Shown here: positions 51,665-62,165 of the stretch, one piece after another
Layout: each line of letters begins with the position of its first letter
How positions within the stretch are numbered: position 1 is the first letter of the stretch
Source of the DNA: Litorimonas sp964352855
GTDB lineage: Bacteria > Pseudomonadota > Alphaproteobacteria > Caulobacterales > Maricaulaceae
DNA length: 64,000 bases
Reading direction: 5' to 3'
Assembly (NCBI GenBank): GCA_964352855.1
Contig: CAYGTR010000011.1
Location: forward strand, 14,839-78,838
Program-made: the position numbers and the translations under genes
The notes under the pieces: generated by a model
Seen by the model: the letters and a program-made list of their open reading frames with translations, nothing else
What the model was told of the DNA's origin: nothing
Databases searched by the model: none

Positions 51665-52933
51665 ATGAATGTACTTCTTATTGGATCCGGCGGACGCGAA
51701 CATGCTCTGGCGTGGAAATTGGCACAAAGCCCGCTTGTGACAGAGCTGACCTGTGCGCCCGGAAATGCGGGCATTGCCGAAGTTGCAAATATTGTTGAGG
51801 TTGCGGCGGATGATATTCCTGGCTTGCTCGGGCTTGTTCAACGCGAGGGTTACGATTTCGTCGTGGTTGGCCCGGAGCAGCCTCTGGCGCTCGGCCTTGT
51901 AGACGAACTCATCGCTAATGGCGTGAAGGTTTTTGGCCCGACTGAAGCCGCTGCACAATTGGAGTCTTCTAAATCTTTCACCAAGGACTTCTGTACACGA
52001 TACAATATTCCCACGGCGAGATATGGTGTTTTCACAGACCTCCAATCCGCGAAAGACTATCTTAAAACGATGACCCCGCCTTATGTATTGAAAGCCGATG
52101 GTTTGGCGGCGGGTAAAGGCGTCGTGATCCCCGAAACGCTTGCAGAGGCCGAAGCCGAGTTGGGAGAGTTTTTCTCCGGTAAATTTGGTGATGCCTCGGC
52201 CAAAGTCGTGATTGAAGAATTCATGCGCGGACAAGAAGCGAGCTTCTTTGCCATTTCTGACGGTACAACCGCTCTGCCCCTGATTGCCGCGCAAGATCAC
52301 AAACGGGCCTTTGATGGCGACCAAGGCCCAAATACGGGCGGCATGGGCGCCTATTCGCCTGCGCCTGTTTTTGATGAGTCAGCGCTCGAAACCGTGATGG
52401 AAAAAATTATCCAGCCCACCGTTTACGGCATGGCGAAAGACGGCAATCCCTTTGTCGGTGTACTGTTCGCGGGATTGATGATGACCGAGGATGGCCCGAA
52501 GCTGATCGAATATAATGCGCGTTTCGGCGATCCGGAATGTCAGGTCATTATGCGCCGCCTGCAGAGTGATCTCATGGATATCCTCATCGCGGCTGAAAAC
52601 GGTACATTGGATAAACTCACAGCTCCCGCTTGGTTCGACGCGCCAACTGTCAATGTCGTAATCGCGGCCAAGGGATATCCCGGAAAATATGACAAAGGCA
52701 CGATAATTAAAGGGATTGAAAAAGCCAATGAACAAGACAGCATCGTCGTCTTTCACGCAGGGACGAAACGCGAAGACGGCGTCTTAAAAGCTAATGGTGG
52801 CCGCGTCCTGTCAGTCACAGCTCAAGCGAAAACTGTTAAAGACGCGGTCGATAAAGCCTATAACGTGATTGATAATGTCATCGATTGGGAAGACGGGTTC
52901 TGCCGCAGAGACATCGCGCACCATGCGTTGTGA
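51665..52933 (+). CDS. purD: Phosphoribosylamine-glycine ligase
   Basis: PurD joins phosphoribosylamine and glycine in the second step of purine synthesis. The roughly 422-residue ATP-grasp protein starts MNVLLIGSGGREHALAWKL. It shows VVGPEQPLALGLVDEL, YVLKADGLAAGKGVVIPETL, HKRAFDGDQGPNTGGMGAYSPAP and EYNARFGDPECQVIMRRLQSD. The ATG at 51665 gives the conserved N terminus; the longer upstream frame is not needed. It is followed 26 bp later by a small orphan gene on the same strand. Confidence 0.96.
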   Translation: MNVLLIGSGGREHALAWKLAQSPLVTELTCAPGNAGIAEVANIVEVAADDIPGLLGLVQREGYDFVVVGPEQPLALGLVDELIANGVKVFGPTEAAAQLESSKSFTKDFCTRYNIPTARYGVFTDLQSAKDYLKTMTPPYVLKADGLAAGKGVVIPETLAEAEAELGEFFSGKFGDASAKVVIEEFMRGQEASFFAISDGTTALPLIAAQDHKRAFDGDQGPNTGGMGAYSPAPVFDESALETVMEKIIQPTVYGMAKDGNPFVGVLFAGLMMTEDGPKLIEYNARFGDPECQVIMRRLQSDLMDILIAAENGTLDKLTAPAWFDAPTVNVVIAAKGYPGKYDKGTIIKGIEKANEQDSIVVFHAGTKREDGVLKANGGRVLSVTAQAKTVKDAVDKAYNVIDNVIDWEDGFCRRDIAHHAL

Positions 52934-52959
52934 CATAAGTAGAAAGCACTCATTAAAAT

Positions 52960-53280
52960 ATGGACTTATGTCAAAAATATCTAGAAGGTTGCTCCCCCTA
53001 TATCCTACAATTTGATTATAACTTGGAGAAAAGGGAAATCACCTTAGTTTGTGCTGAAGACACTTCTAACTGGCAACCTAAAAGGCTCATTACCTTCACT
53101 GATGTAATTAGTTTTGATGAAGAAACATTTGAAGACTTAATTGATGACTCACTCATAGACTCCATCATGGGGATTCATGTGATTTCAGAGGGTGTCTATT
53201 GCGTAAACACAGAAAAGCGAGAATTGGTAATAAAAGCTGGCTCAGAACCAATCAGTTCAAATATTGCCAACGAATTCTAA
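52960..53280 (+). CDS. Small acidic protein, unknown
   Basis: This 106-residue protein has no signal peptide or membrane segment. It is acidic (EETFEDLIDDSLIDSIM) with an alternating beta pattern in the N-terminal half. I do not recognise a family. Its base composition is more A/T-rich than flanking genes and its ribosome-binding site is weak, so recent acquisition is possible. The frame is open from an ATG with plausible codon usage. Small acidic orphans of this sort can be immunity proteins, but no toxin gene is nearby. Confidence 0.55.
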   Translation: MDLCQKYLEGCSPYILQFDYNLEKREITLVCAEDTSNWQPKRLITFTDVISFDEETFEDLIDDSLIDSIMGIHVISEGVYCVNTEKRELVIKAGSEPISSNIANEF

Positions 53281-53322
53281 AATTCACTTTTCACGCGAAC
53301 CCTGTTCCCAAAGGTTAAGAAT

Positions 53323-54669
53323 ATGTTAACAGGGTCTATGACCTATCGCACACTTGTAACTTCCGCCGCTGTTCTTTCCTTTCTGATTGGAGGGATTGGC
53401 ATGTCTTTTGACGCTTTTGCGCATGATGAAACGCATGACAACCATAAGGACTTCACCTTGATTTATGCGGGGCATGTTCTGGCTGTGCCGGGTGAAAGCC
53501 CCCTTAAAGACGCGACCATTATCATTCATGACGGCAAAATTGTCGGCGTTGAAGAAGGCTTCCTTGAGGACGATGAGGCGACCATTATCGACAAGCGGGA
53601 TATGTTCTTCCTGCCTGGTCTGATTGACAGCCATGTGCATTTGCGCAGTGATCGCGATAGCGGCAAACCCGATGATGTGGTGCGATTAGAGTCCGGCGAT
53701 GTGGCTTTGACCGCAGCAGCACATGCACGGACGACGCTGAGGGCCGGGTTTACGGCCGTGCAAGATGTCGGTGGGCCGAAGGAAATCTTTGCGCTGCGTC
53801 GTGCGATTGATGCCGGAAAAGTGCCGGGGCCTCATATTCGCGCTGCAGGCTCTGCCATTTCAGCGACTGGCGGACATGGGGATTTTCACGGCTTCAAAGA
53901 CGATATTTTGGAAATGTATCAATCAGAGACGATTTGCGACGGGGTCGCTGATTGCCGCCGTGCTGTGCGTCAAGCCGTGAAAAACGGGGCAGATGTTATT
54001 AAAATTACGGCTACAGGCGGGGTTCTCTCAAATACAAATGCCGGCACAGGCCAACAGCTGATGGATGATGAATTAGAAGCGATTGTGGAGACTGCCGCGA
54101 CCATGGGCCGGAAAGTCACGGCACATGCCCATGACAAAGGCGGAATCGAAGCGGCATTACGCGCAGGTGTTCACTCGATTGAACACGGCTCTTTCTTGGA
54201 TGCAGAGACCGCACGTTTATTTCGCCAAAAAGGTGCCGTCTTGATACCGACAGTTTTGGCCGGGAAAACCGTTGAAGCTTGGGCCAAAGACCCTGACACT
54301 TTCCTGCCACCTAATAGCGTGAAAAAAGCGCTCGAAGTTGGGCCGCAAATGCAAGATATGGCGCGTATTGCTTATGAAAACGGTGTGACTATAGCCTTTG
54401 GCACAGATACGGGCGTGTCTAAACACGGCGATAATGCTAAAGAGTTTGAATATATGATGGCCGCAGGCATGAGTGAGATGGAAGCCATTCAATCCGCCAC
54501 CACCGTCGCGGCGAAACATATCGGCTTGGCTGATGTTATCGGTACTTTGGAGGAAGGCAAATTTGCCGATCTCATTGGTGTAGATGGTAATCCCCTCAAC
54601 AACATCGAAGAACTGATGGACGTTGATTTCGTGATGAAGGGCGGCGTGGTTTATAAGAACGAAGATTAG
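53323..54669 (+). CDS. Exported metal-dependent amidohydrolase
   Basis: This 448-residue protein has a signal peptide (ends AFAHDE) followed by an imidazolonepropionase-like amidohydrolase. The metal-binding residues are present: LIDSHVHLRSDRD (HxH), ADVIKITATGG (Lys region), VTAHAHDKGG, HSIEHGS and FGTDTGVSKHG (Asp). Members include prolidase-like and isoaspartyl-type enzymes, so it probably cleaves an exported or environmental amide/peptide. The ATG at 53323 has AAGG at good spacing; the ATG at 53338 is an alternative. Confidence 0.87.
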   Translation: MLTGSMTYRTLVTSAAVLSFLIGGIGMSFDAFAHDETHDNHKDFTLIYAGHVLAVPGESPLKDATIIIHDGKIVGVEEGFLEDDEATIIDKRDMFFLPGLIDSHVHLRSDRDSGKPDDVVRLESGDVALTAAAHARTTLRAGFTAVQDVGGPKEIFALRRAIDAGKVPGPHIRAAGSAISATGGHGDFHGFKDDILEMYQSETICDGVADCRRAVRQAVKNGADVIKITATGGVLSNTNAGTGQQLMDDELEAIVETAATMGRKVTAHAHDKGGIEAALRAGVHSIEHGSFLDAETARLFRQKGAVLIPTVLAGKTVEAWAKDPDTFLPPNSVKKALEVGPQMQDMARIAYENGVTIAFGTDTGVSKHGDNAKEFEYMMAAGMSEMEAIQSATTVAAKHIGLADVIGTLEEGKFADLIGVDGNPLNNIEELMDVDFVMKGGVVYKNED

Positions 54670-54681
54670 TCCTCTTTCTTT

Positions 54682-56112
<1,431 letters not shown>

Positions 56113-56176
56113 AAATACCTCTTTCAAGGCTATCTACGCATAAACCCTGTAAAGATGTTCCAAAAATTTTATTTAT

Positions 56177-56839
56177 TTATCTTCGGTCGCGGCGATTGCT
56201 GTCATCACGCAAGATAAACAGCCGTGGATCAAGGCGGTCATTATAGCGTAGATTTGATAACACAACGCGGGTCTGTCCGCCAAAATCATCCATGATGATC
56301 CATTCTTTCAGCGCGAGGTTTTGTGCATCAAACACCATCGTAATCGCGCCTTCCATTTCGCCGGAGCCGTCACGCGCAGTGACACGCCAATCGGCTGCCG
56401 TTTTTTGCAAAGCGACTACTTCCGTATCTTCGGCAAGGTTCAAATTTTCCTGTAGGAAATATTGCAACGGTGTAGCCGACAGCGGCACACGGTCATAGGT
56501 CTGCAAATCTTTATCATGCTGCACAAGTGTCCCATTATCCGCTACGATCAAAAGTGGGTTGGGCGCATCATATTCGAACCTCAGATTATTTGGACGGGCC
56601 AAATAAACCTGCCCTTGGGCAACGCTTCCATCGGGCGAATATTGAACAAACTGTCCGGAAAAACTCTTGGTCGCATTCATAGCATAGTCAATACGGGCGA
56701 GGTCGCCTGTTACATTTGCCGGATCTGTGAACGCCGCCATTTGCACAGGCGCAGATATCTGCGGCTGGGCCTGATAGCTTTGCGCGATAATGGGTGCCGC
56801 AATAAAAAGGACGGCAGTACTTAAAAGTATTTTTTTCAT
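56177..56839 (-). CDS. lolA: Outer-membrane lipoprotein carrier protein LolA
   Basis: LolA ferries lipoproteins across the periplasm from LolCDE to the outer membrane. The roughly 220-residue protein has a signal peptide (ends IIAQS) and the LolA fold: FSGQFVQYSPDGSVAQGQVYL, RPNNLRFEYDAPNPLLIVADNGTLV, LQTYDRVPLSATPLQYFL and GQTRVVLSNLRYNDRLDPRLF. The long frame upstream is excluded by the ATG at 56839, which sits after GGAG. A perfect 10-bp inverted repeat lies immediately before that GGAG in the leader. Confidence 0.9.
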   Translation of the reverse strand: MKKILLSTAVLFIAAPIIAQSYQAQPQISAPVQMAAFTDPANVTGDLARIDYAMNATKSFSGQFVQYSPDGSVAQGQVYLARPNNLRFEYDAPNPLLIVADNGTLVQHDKDLQTYDRVPLSATPLQYFLQENLNLAEDTEVVALQKTAADWRVTARDGSGEMEGAITMVFDAQNLALKEWIIMDDFGGQTRVVLSNLRYNDRLDPRLFILRDDSNRRDRR

Positions 56840-56850
56840 GTCACGACTCC

Positions 56851-56880
56851 ATAGAGGTGTGTCTTTATTTACACCTCTAT
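56851..56880 (-). promoter_or_regulatory. Perfect inverted repeat in the lolA leader
   Basis: ATAGAGGTGT and ACACCTCTAT, 10 bp each, flank a 10-base A/T-rich spacer. On the mRNA strand the hairpin ends one position before the GGAG of the lolA ribosome-binding site. It could be an operator or a translational control hairpin. Confidence 0.6.
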
Positions 56881-56937
56881 AGCGTGGCATCCATAAATCC
56901 AGTCTGAACGACAAGAGGATTTATAATTACAAATCGG

Positions 56938-57090
56938 TTAGTCCCAATAAGCGGGTTTTGTGCCACGTTGGCGTTTATTTTTCGGACGTTTGCCCTTAAG
57001 AGCCGTGTCCGTGACATAAGACGGAGCATAGTCTATTTCTTCGAAACTGTCTGACGACATCTCACGTGTTTTTCGGTGACGTTTGGACAT
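56938..57090 (-). CDS. Small basic protein, unknown
   Basis: This 50-residue, strongly basic protein starts MSKRHRKTREMSSDSFEEID and ends with the Lys/Arg-rich KGKRPKNKRQRGTKPAYWD. A good ribosome-binding site (GGAG, 6 bases) precedes the ATG at 57090, which supports real translation. The composition is like a small nucleic-acid or ribosome-associated protein (inference). No family is recognised. It lies just upstream of lolA on the same strand. Confidence 0.55.
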   Translation of the reverse strand: MSKRHRKTREMSSDSFEEIDYAPSYVTDTALKGKRPKNKRQRGTKPAYWD

Positions 57091-57174
57091 AATTATCTCC
57101 ATCAAAACGTCTTTAAACGGCCACTTCGCAGTTGTTCTCAACTATTTAGGCCGCATATGCTATATTTGGTGGTG

Positions 57175-57199
57175 AAAATGACTTTCTGCAAGTCATTTT
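57175..57199 (-). terminator. Possible terminator of the adenosine kinase gene
   Basis: Arms AAAATGACTT and AAGTCATTTT with a 5-base loop lie 36 bp past the adenosine kinase stop. The stem is A/T-rich at its base, giving TTTT at the 3' side on the minus strand. Confidence 0.55.
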
Positions 57200-57234
57200 T
57201 CCAAAGTTTTCTAAAATTTTATTTGATCAGAATG

Positions 57235-58212
57235 TTACAAAATCGGTGTTTCAGGGCGCGCGCCATAGTGAGAGATGACTTCAGCCGCGGCTTTCGAGCC
57301 TAAATAGCCGGCATCTTCCCAAGACAGGCCCATCGCGCGCCCTGCCAAAACACCCGCCGCATATTGATCACCGGCCCCTGTTGTATCGACGATATTATCG
57401 ACTTTTGCCGCCGGAATCACATGTCGATTACCATTTTCAACAATCAGAGACCCTTTTTCACTGCGCGTCACACATAAAACCAGGTCTTCACGCGCAAAGT
57501 CTTCTATGGCCGCCTCAAGGGAATCCGTTTTTGCCAAAGCCAATAGTTCCGCCTCATTGGCGAATAAAATATCGACATGATTGCGAACCAAATGCACAAA
57601 ACTGTCATGATGCCGCCCCACACAAAAGCTATCAGATAATGTCAGCGACACTTTGCGGCCCGCGGCGGTCGCAATTTCTGCGGCCTTGACGAAAGCAGCT
57701 TTGGCTTCATCCTTATCGAAGAGGTAGCCCTCCATATAAATAGTCGCGGCACGTTGAATATCTTCTTTCAAAATATCCGATTTAGAAAACTCAACAGATG
57801 TGCCCAAAAATGTGCTCATCGAGCGTTCGCTGTCAGGCGTGACGGCAATGAGGCATTGCCCACTGGAGACGCCTGTTTTAGAGACAGCCGATCGAAAATA
57901 AACGCCCGCATCCTGATAACCCTTTAACAGACGTTGCCCCAGCTTATCTGTACCGATTTTACCAAGATAAGCCGCACAAACACCCATTTTTGCAATGCCG
58001 ACCATTGTGTTGGCCCCGGAGCCACCTGCGATTTCACGCGGTGCTTCGTCCAATTTGGAAAAGGCTTGCCGCAAGGATAGCCGACGCTCCTCTTCAATCA
58101 GCGTCATACTCCCTTTTTCAATTAGGTTTTCTTTTAAAAAACTCTCATCCACGGGCACGATAATATCCATTAACGCATTACCGATACCTAGAACGTCAAA
58201 ATCAGTTTTCAC
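57235..58212 (-). CDS. PfkB-family adenosine kinase
   Basis: This 325-residue ribokinase-fold protein probably phosphorylates adenosine to AMP. It shows LGIGNALMDIIVPVD at the start, GGSGANTMVGIAKMG (substrate loop), and DTTGAGDQYAAGVLAGRAMG with the catalytic Asp. The overall sequence is of the adenosine-kinase subgroup rather than ribokinase or fructokinase. It would recycle adenosine released by AhcY. It is alone on its strand between the small basic gene and the divergent ATP-grasp gene. Confidence 0.9.
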   Translation of the reverse strand: MKTDFDVLGIGNALMDIIVPVDESFLKENLIEKGSMTLIEEERRLSLRQAFSKLDEAPREIAGGSGANTMVGIAKMGVCAAYLGKIGTDKLGQRLLKGYQDAGVYFRSAVSKTGVSSGQCLIAVTPDSERSMSTFLGTSVEFSKSDILKEDIQRAATIYMEGYLFDKDEAKAAFVKAAEIATAAGRKVSLTLSDSFCVGRHHDSFVHLVRNHVDILFANEAELLALAKTDSLEAAIEDFAREDLVLCVTRSEKGSLIVENGNRHVIPAAKVDNIVDTTGAGDQYAAGVLAGRAMGLSWEDAGYLGSKAAAEVISHYGARPETPIL

Positions 58213-58302
58213 AATAAATCCTTAAAGTCAGCCAGTATTAGTCTTGTCGCCCTGCCGCTATCGGATAAAAGACTGAAACTCAATTCTTAATCGGACTTTT
58301 AC

Positions 58303-59208
58303 ATGCTGAAAATCGCTATTCTTGTTTCTGACAATATGCTGCCGGGCCTCAATGATACGCGTGCTGATATATTTGAATTAGACGAGCAGATGACAAAACT
58401 TTTGCCGGCTTTTAGCGCACAAGGCATAACAGCAGAATTAGTACGGTGGCAAGACGCTGCGGCGCAGGCAGAAAATTATGATGCCATGCTGCCTCTTTTT
58501 GTGTGGGATTATTTCGAAGGCAATGAAGATGCATTTCTGTCTCAGATGGCAAAAGTCGAGGCCAAAACGAAACTTTTCAATCAATTTGATGTGCTTCAAT
58601 GGAACGCGACAAAAACTTATCTTGAAGATTTAGAGAAACGCGGCGCACCCGTTATCAGAACCTTGACTGTTGAGCGCGTGACAGAACGTAATGTTGCGGC
58701 GGCATTTGACACATTAAAAACCGACACGCTTGTCATAAAACCACAGGTCGGCGGCGGAGCTTGGCGGCAGGTTTTGTATAAAAAAGGCGATCCTTTTCCG
58801 GATCGCGACCAATTGCCACCTGCGGCCGCGATGATACAGGCGTTCCTACCCAGTGTACAAATTGAAGGTGAATATAGTTTCCTCTATTTCGGTGGACAAT
58901 TTTCGCATGCTGTGAACAAAAGGCCTAAAGCAGGGGATTATCGCATTCAGTCAATTTATGGTGGGGTCGAAAACACTTATACGCCAACGTCGCAAGAGCG
59001 AGAAGCCGCACGCGGGGTTTTGGACTCGCTGGACTTCACCCCCCTTTATGCGAGGGTTGACCTCTTACGAGGACAGGACGGCACTCTTAAACTCATCGAA
59101 TTAGAAATGTTGGAACCCTATCTCTATCTTCCCTTTGCAAAAGGCGAAGGGGGAGACAATGAGGGCGCGCAAAAACTGGCAAAAGCGCTCAAAAAGCGTT
59201 TGAGTTAG
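58303..59208 (+). CDS. ATP-grasp domain protein
   Basis: This 301-residue protein has an ATP-grasp fold without the pre-domain of PurD-type enzymes. Visible elements are TLVIKPQVGGGAWRQVLYKKG (ATP/Lys loop), EGEYSFLYFGGQFSHAVNKRP and RVDLLRGQDGTLKLIELEMLEPYLY (metal ligands). Relatives include the RimK/glutathione-synthetase-like group and the cycloserine enzyme DcsG. It likely joins a carboxylate to an amine; substrates cannot be assigned. It is monocistronic and converges with the CCXG-type gene. Confidence 0.83.
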   Translation: MLKIAILVSDNMLPGLNDTRADIFELDEQMTKLLPAFSAQGITAELVRWQDAAAQAENYDAMLPLFVWDYFEGNEDAFLSQMAKVEAKTKLFNQFDVLQWNATKTYLEDLEKRGAPVIRTLTVERVTERNVAAAFDTLKTDTLVIKPQVGGGAWRQVLYKKGDPFPDRDQLPPAAAMIQAFLPSVQIEGEYSFLYFGGQFSHAVNKRPKAGDYRIQSIYGGVENTYTPTSQEREAARGVLDSLDFTPLYARVDLLRGQDGTLKLIELEMLEPYLYLPFAKGEGGDNEGAQKLAKALKKRLS

Positions 59209-59214
59209 AGATGC

Positions 59215-60627
59215 TTATTTAACTTCCCCCAAAATGCTGATTGAGAAGCCGGGAATATCGCCGCCATTATTTGGATTAAATACGCCTGACGGTCTAAAGC
59301 GAATATGGCTCACGTTATCATCTTTTGGTGCGTTCGGCACATAGGTAAAGTCTATACCATCCGTTGAAAATTCGACACTATCCATCATGTCAGATGGGCC
59401 ACCATAACTAAAGCCCAAACCTGAACTTACTGCCCCGTCGATGAAGGCGAAAGCACCTATCGCTGTTGTCAGGAGCGATATTTCTTGTGGAAATACGTCC
59501 ATCAACATGAGCGTATCGGAGTCTACGGATTGCCCGGGATTATCAATGCTGAGATCATATCTCACGATTGCACCCGGCACGGTATAATCAAACGGGCTGG
59601 ACACATCAATTTCGGCATCTTTGAATGCCGTGAGTTCTGAGGTGCAACTCTCTGTCGCTGTGACTGTTACGGAAACAGTTGTCGCAATACATTGTGAAGC
59701 GCGAAGATCGAAATTCGTTGAGGAAAGATCTTGCCACGCGCCTCCGGGTGGGCGGGCCTGAAACCCAACATTCCCGTCGCAGCAACCTTCAAACCCGAGA
59801 GCTTCATAACGATGCCATCCTTCCGGAAGCGTGATATTGCCCTCAAGTGTTTGTGCCGTATTTGCATAATTATTCGCCCACCACAGATCACTATTCCAAT
59901 CTTCTTCCAAAGCTTGGCCGCGGACGTAAAGATGCCCCCCACGCCCAAAATCTGCCCCATAGCGAAACCCCCAATTCCCGACAGTGGCAGGCGTGACATT
60001 TAAAACGGCGCTGATGCACCACCCATAATCGCCATTGGTCCCGCCTATGGCGCGATTATTGAGACCGGACACGGATGTTCTCACACTATTATCAACATCC
60101 GTTGCGGCCGCAGTAAAGGCGGACAGCGCGTCGGCCGTACTTACCGGGTCCGCCGTCGACACGCGGCTATGCAAGCGCACACCAACATCAGGAAAAACGA
60201 CCATCGCATTTTCCCCCGACGGCAAGCTATTATCACCTAAATAAATATATATTAGCTCAGACCCACCACCTGAAATTATTGGCAGACGCACATAAATCGT
60301 TGCCGTACGCGCGATCTCGTTCCAACCTGCCACTACAAAATCAACGGGGGTCAAATCATCACTTCGAAAAACTCTGACATCGTGACCATCAGGTGAAAAG
60401 CTATAAGATGAAGGGAAATCGACATTCGACAGATCGACCCGCGTCTCAGCATTATGTCCAGACGCACCGGCTGTAACTGTTACGCTGATACGATGTGGAA
60501 AGCTACAGCTCTGCTCCGGCCATTCCGCCCTTGCAATAGACGTATAGAAAATCAGACAGACAAAAACGAGTAAAGTCCCGATAATTCTGAAGTATTGGCC
60601 AATATTAAGACCGTATGTCCACATCAT
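59215..60627 (-). CDS. Exported DUF2341/CCXG-type protein
   Basis: This large exported protein of about 470 residues has a signal peptide (ends SIARAEW). A DUF2341-type beta domain follows (SCSFPHRISVTVTAG, VFRSDDLTPVDF, LIYIYLGDNSLPSGENAM). The middle holds GFEGCCDGNVGFQARPPGGA, the Cys-Cys-x-Gly motif of CCXG-type exported proteins. The C terminus is a DUF11-like beta-sandwich (PGAIVRYDLSIDNPGQSVDSDTLML...DVFP). There is no C-terminal PEP-CTERM anchor. The start is uncertain: the frame is open from a TTG at 60663, and ATG at 60627 is used. Surface or matrix location is likely. Confidence 0.72.
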   Translation of the reverse strand: MMWTYGLNIGQYFRIIGTLLVFVCLIFYTSIARAEWPEQSCSFPHRISVTVTAGASGHNAETRVDLSNVDFPSSYSFSPDGHDVRVFRSDDLTPVDFVVAGWNEIARTATIYVRLPIISGGGSELIYIYLGDNSLPSGENAMVVFPDVGVRLHSRVSTADPVSTADALSAFTAAATDVDNSVRTSVSGLNNRAIGGTNGDYGWCISAVLNVTPATVGNWGFRYGADFGRGGHLYVRGQALEEDWNSDLWWANNYANTAQTLEGNITLPEGWHRYEALGFEGCCDGNVGFQARPPGGAWQDLSSTNFDLRASQCIATTVSVTVTATESCTSELTAFKDAEIDVSSPFDYTVPGAIVRYDLSIDNPGQSVDSDTLMLMDVFPQEISLLTTAIGAFAFIDGAVSSGLGFSYGGPSDMMDSVEFSTDGIDFTYVPNAPKDDNVSHIRFRPSGVFNPNNGGDIPGFSISILGEVK

Positions 60628-60740
60628 CCACACGGACAAAAGATAGAAACACTTGTTTAACAACTCATGTATGGCAACGGCTCTCTATTTCACGCTTTCA
60701 TTTAACAAAAGGCCGTTTATAGTTTTTATCGGAGGATGCG

Positions 60741-62165
60741 ATGACACAAACACTCAAAACGGATTATTTGGTTATCGGCAGTGGCGCTGTGGGTATGGCC
60801 TTTGCCGATGAGTTACTTTTGCAATCCGATGATATCGATATCATTATGGTCGACCGTTTCGCCAAGCCGGGCGGACATTGGAATTCGGCCTATCCTTTTG
60901 TGACACTCCATCAGCCCTCTACATTTTATGGCGTAAGTTCCAAAGAATTAAGCCAAGGCCTACGGGATCAGGTCGGCCTCAATAAAGGGCTCGGCGACCT
61001 CGCCTCGGGGGCTGCTATTTTAGCTTATTTTGATGATGTGATGCGGCACACGTTCTTGCCGAGCGGGCGAGTGCGTCACTTTCCGCTCTGTTCTGTTGAA
61101 GGTGAGATTGATACGGAAAAGACCCAAGAGGGTCTCGTCACATTCCATCACCATCTCAATGGAGAGACATATCAAGTTGAGGCCAAAACAATTGTTGATT
61201 GCACCTATTTGAAAACAACTGTCCCTTCCACGCACAAACCGAATTTCACATATGATGATGATGTGAAATTTATACCGCTTAATGATATCCCAAAGATCAC
61301 AGAACCGCCGGAAGGTTTTGTCGTGATTGGCGGCGGTAAAACCGGTATCGATTGCGTGCTCTTCCTGCTCGAAAATCATGTTGATCCCGATAAAATTACA
61401 TGGGTTAAATCTCGAGATGGCTGGCTGTTAAACCGCGAAAACACGCAACCCTCTGATGATTTCTTTTTCAATACAATGGGCGCACAAGCGTCACAATTTG
61501 AGGCAATTGCAGGTGCGAAAGACAAAGACAATATGTTTGATCGCCTCCACGATGGAGGTTATTTCCTTCGCTTTGACAAGGACGTGCGCCCAACGATGTT
61601 TCACGGCGCGACAATCAGCCCGATGGAATTAGACGAACTCCGCAAAGTTAAAAATGTTGTCCGCATGGGACGTATTCGCCATATTAGCGCCGATACAATC
61701 ACGCTCGATAATGGCGCGGCGCCCACCCGACCAGGGAACATCCATATTGATTGTTCGGCCTCAGCCATTTCAAATTTGGCGTTAAAGCCTATATTCAAAG
61801 GGCGGCTTATCACCCCGCAAACTGTGCGCTCATATCAGCCGGTTTTCAGCGCAGCCTTTATCGCCATGATAGAAGCCCGCTATGACACTGAAGCGGAAAA
61901 AAATAAATTCTGCCAAGTTGTGCCTTTGCCAAATAGCGAAGATGATTATATGAAACTGACGGCAGCATTCATGTTGAACCAATATCTTTGGGGGCAAACA
62001 CCACAAATCCGAACATGGTTATTAAATAGTCGATTGGATGGTTTTTCAAAAATGGTCGCGAATATCAAACCCGAAGACAAAGAGAAAAAAGCGGTCATGA
62101 AACGACTCAGCGATAATGCCATGCCAGCGGTCATGAAGCTCAACCAATTTATGGCTGCGCTTTAG
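60741..62165 (+). CDS. FAD-dependent oxidoreductase
   Basis: This 474-residue flavoprotein starts MTQTLKTDYLVIGSGAVGMAFADELL, with a GxGxxG dinucleotide motif, then DIIMVDRFAKPGGHWNSAYPF. A second nucleotide-binding block, GFVVIGGGKTGIDCVLFLLE (about residue 194), suits NADPH. The layout (FAD-GxGxxG, FxGxxxHxxxY-like region, NADPH-GxGxxG) is of the flavin monooxygenase/NAD(P)-binding type. No transmembrane segment is seen. The substrate is unknown. Its 3' end overlaps the convergent EamA gene by 17 bp. Confidence 0.82.
   Translation: MTQTLKTDYLVIGSGAVGMAFADELLLQSDDIDIIMVDRFAKPGGHWNSAYPFVTLHQPSTFYGVSSKELSQGLRDQVGLNKGLGDLASGAAILAYFDDVMRHTFLPSGRVRHFPLCSVEGEIDTEKTQEGLVTFHHHLNGETYQVEAKTIVDCTYLKTTVPSTHKPNFTYDDDVKFIPLNDIPKITEPPEGFVVIGGGKTGIDCVLFLLENHVDPDKITWVKSRDGWLLNRENTQPSDDFFFNTMGAQASQFEAIAGAKDKDNMFDRLHDGGYFLRFDKDVRPTMFHGATISPMELDELRKVKNVVRMGRIRHISADTITLDNGAAPTRPGNIHIDCSASAISNLALKPIFKGRLITPQTVRSYQPVFSAAFIAMIEARYDTEAEKNKFCQVVPLPNSEDDYMKLTAAFMLNQYLWGQTPQIRTWLLNSRLDGFSKMVANIKPEDKEKKAVMKRLSDNAMPAVMKLNQFMAAL

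Noticed and set aside
51590..52324. 244-codon minus-strand frame within purD
   Set aside because: It is antisense to the well-supported purD reading frame.
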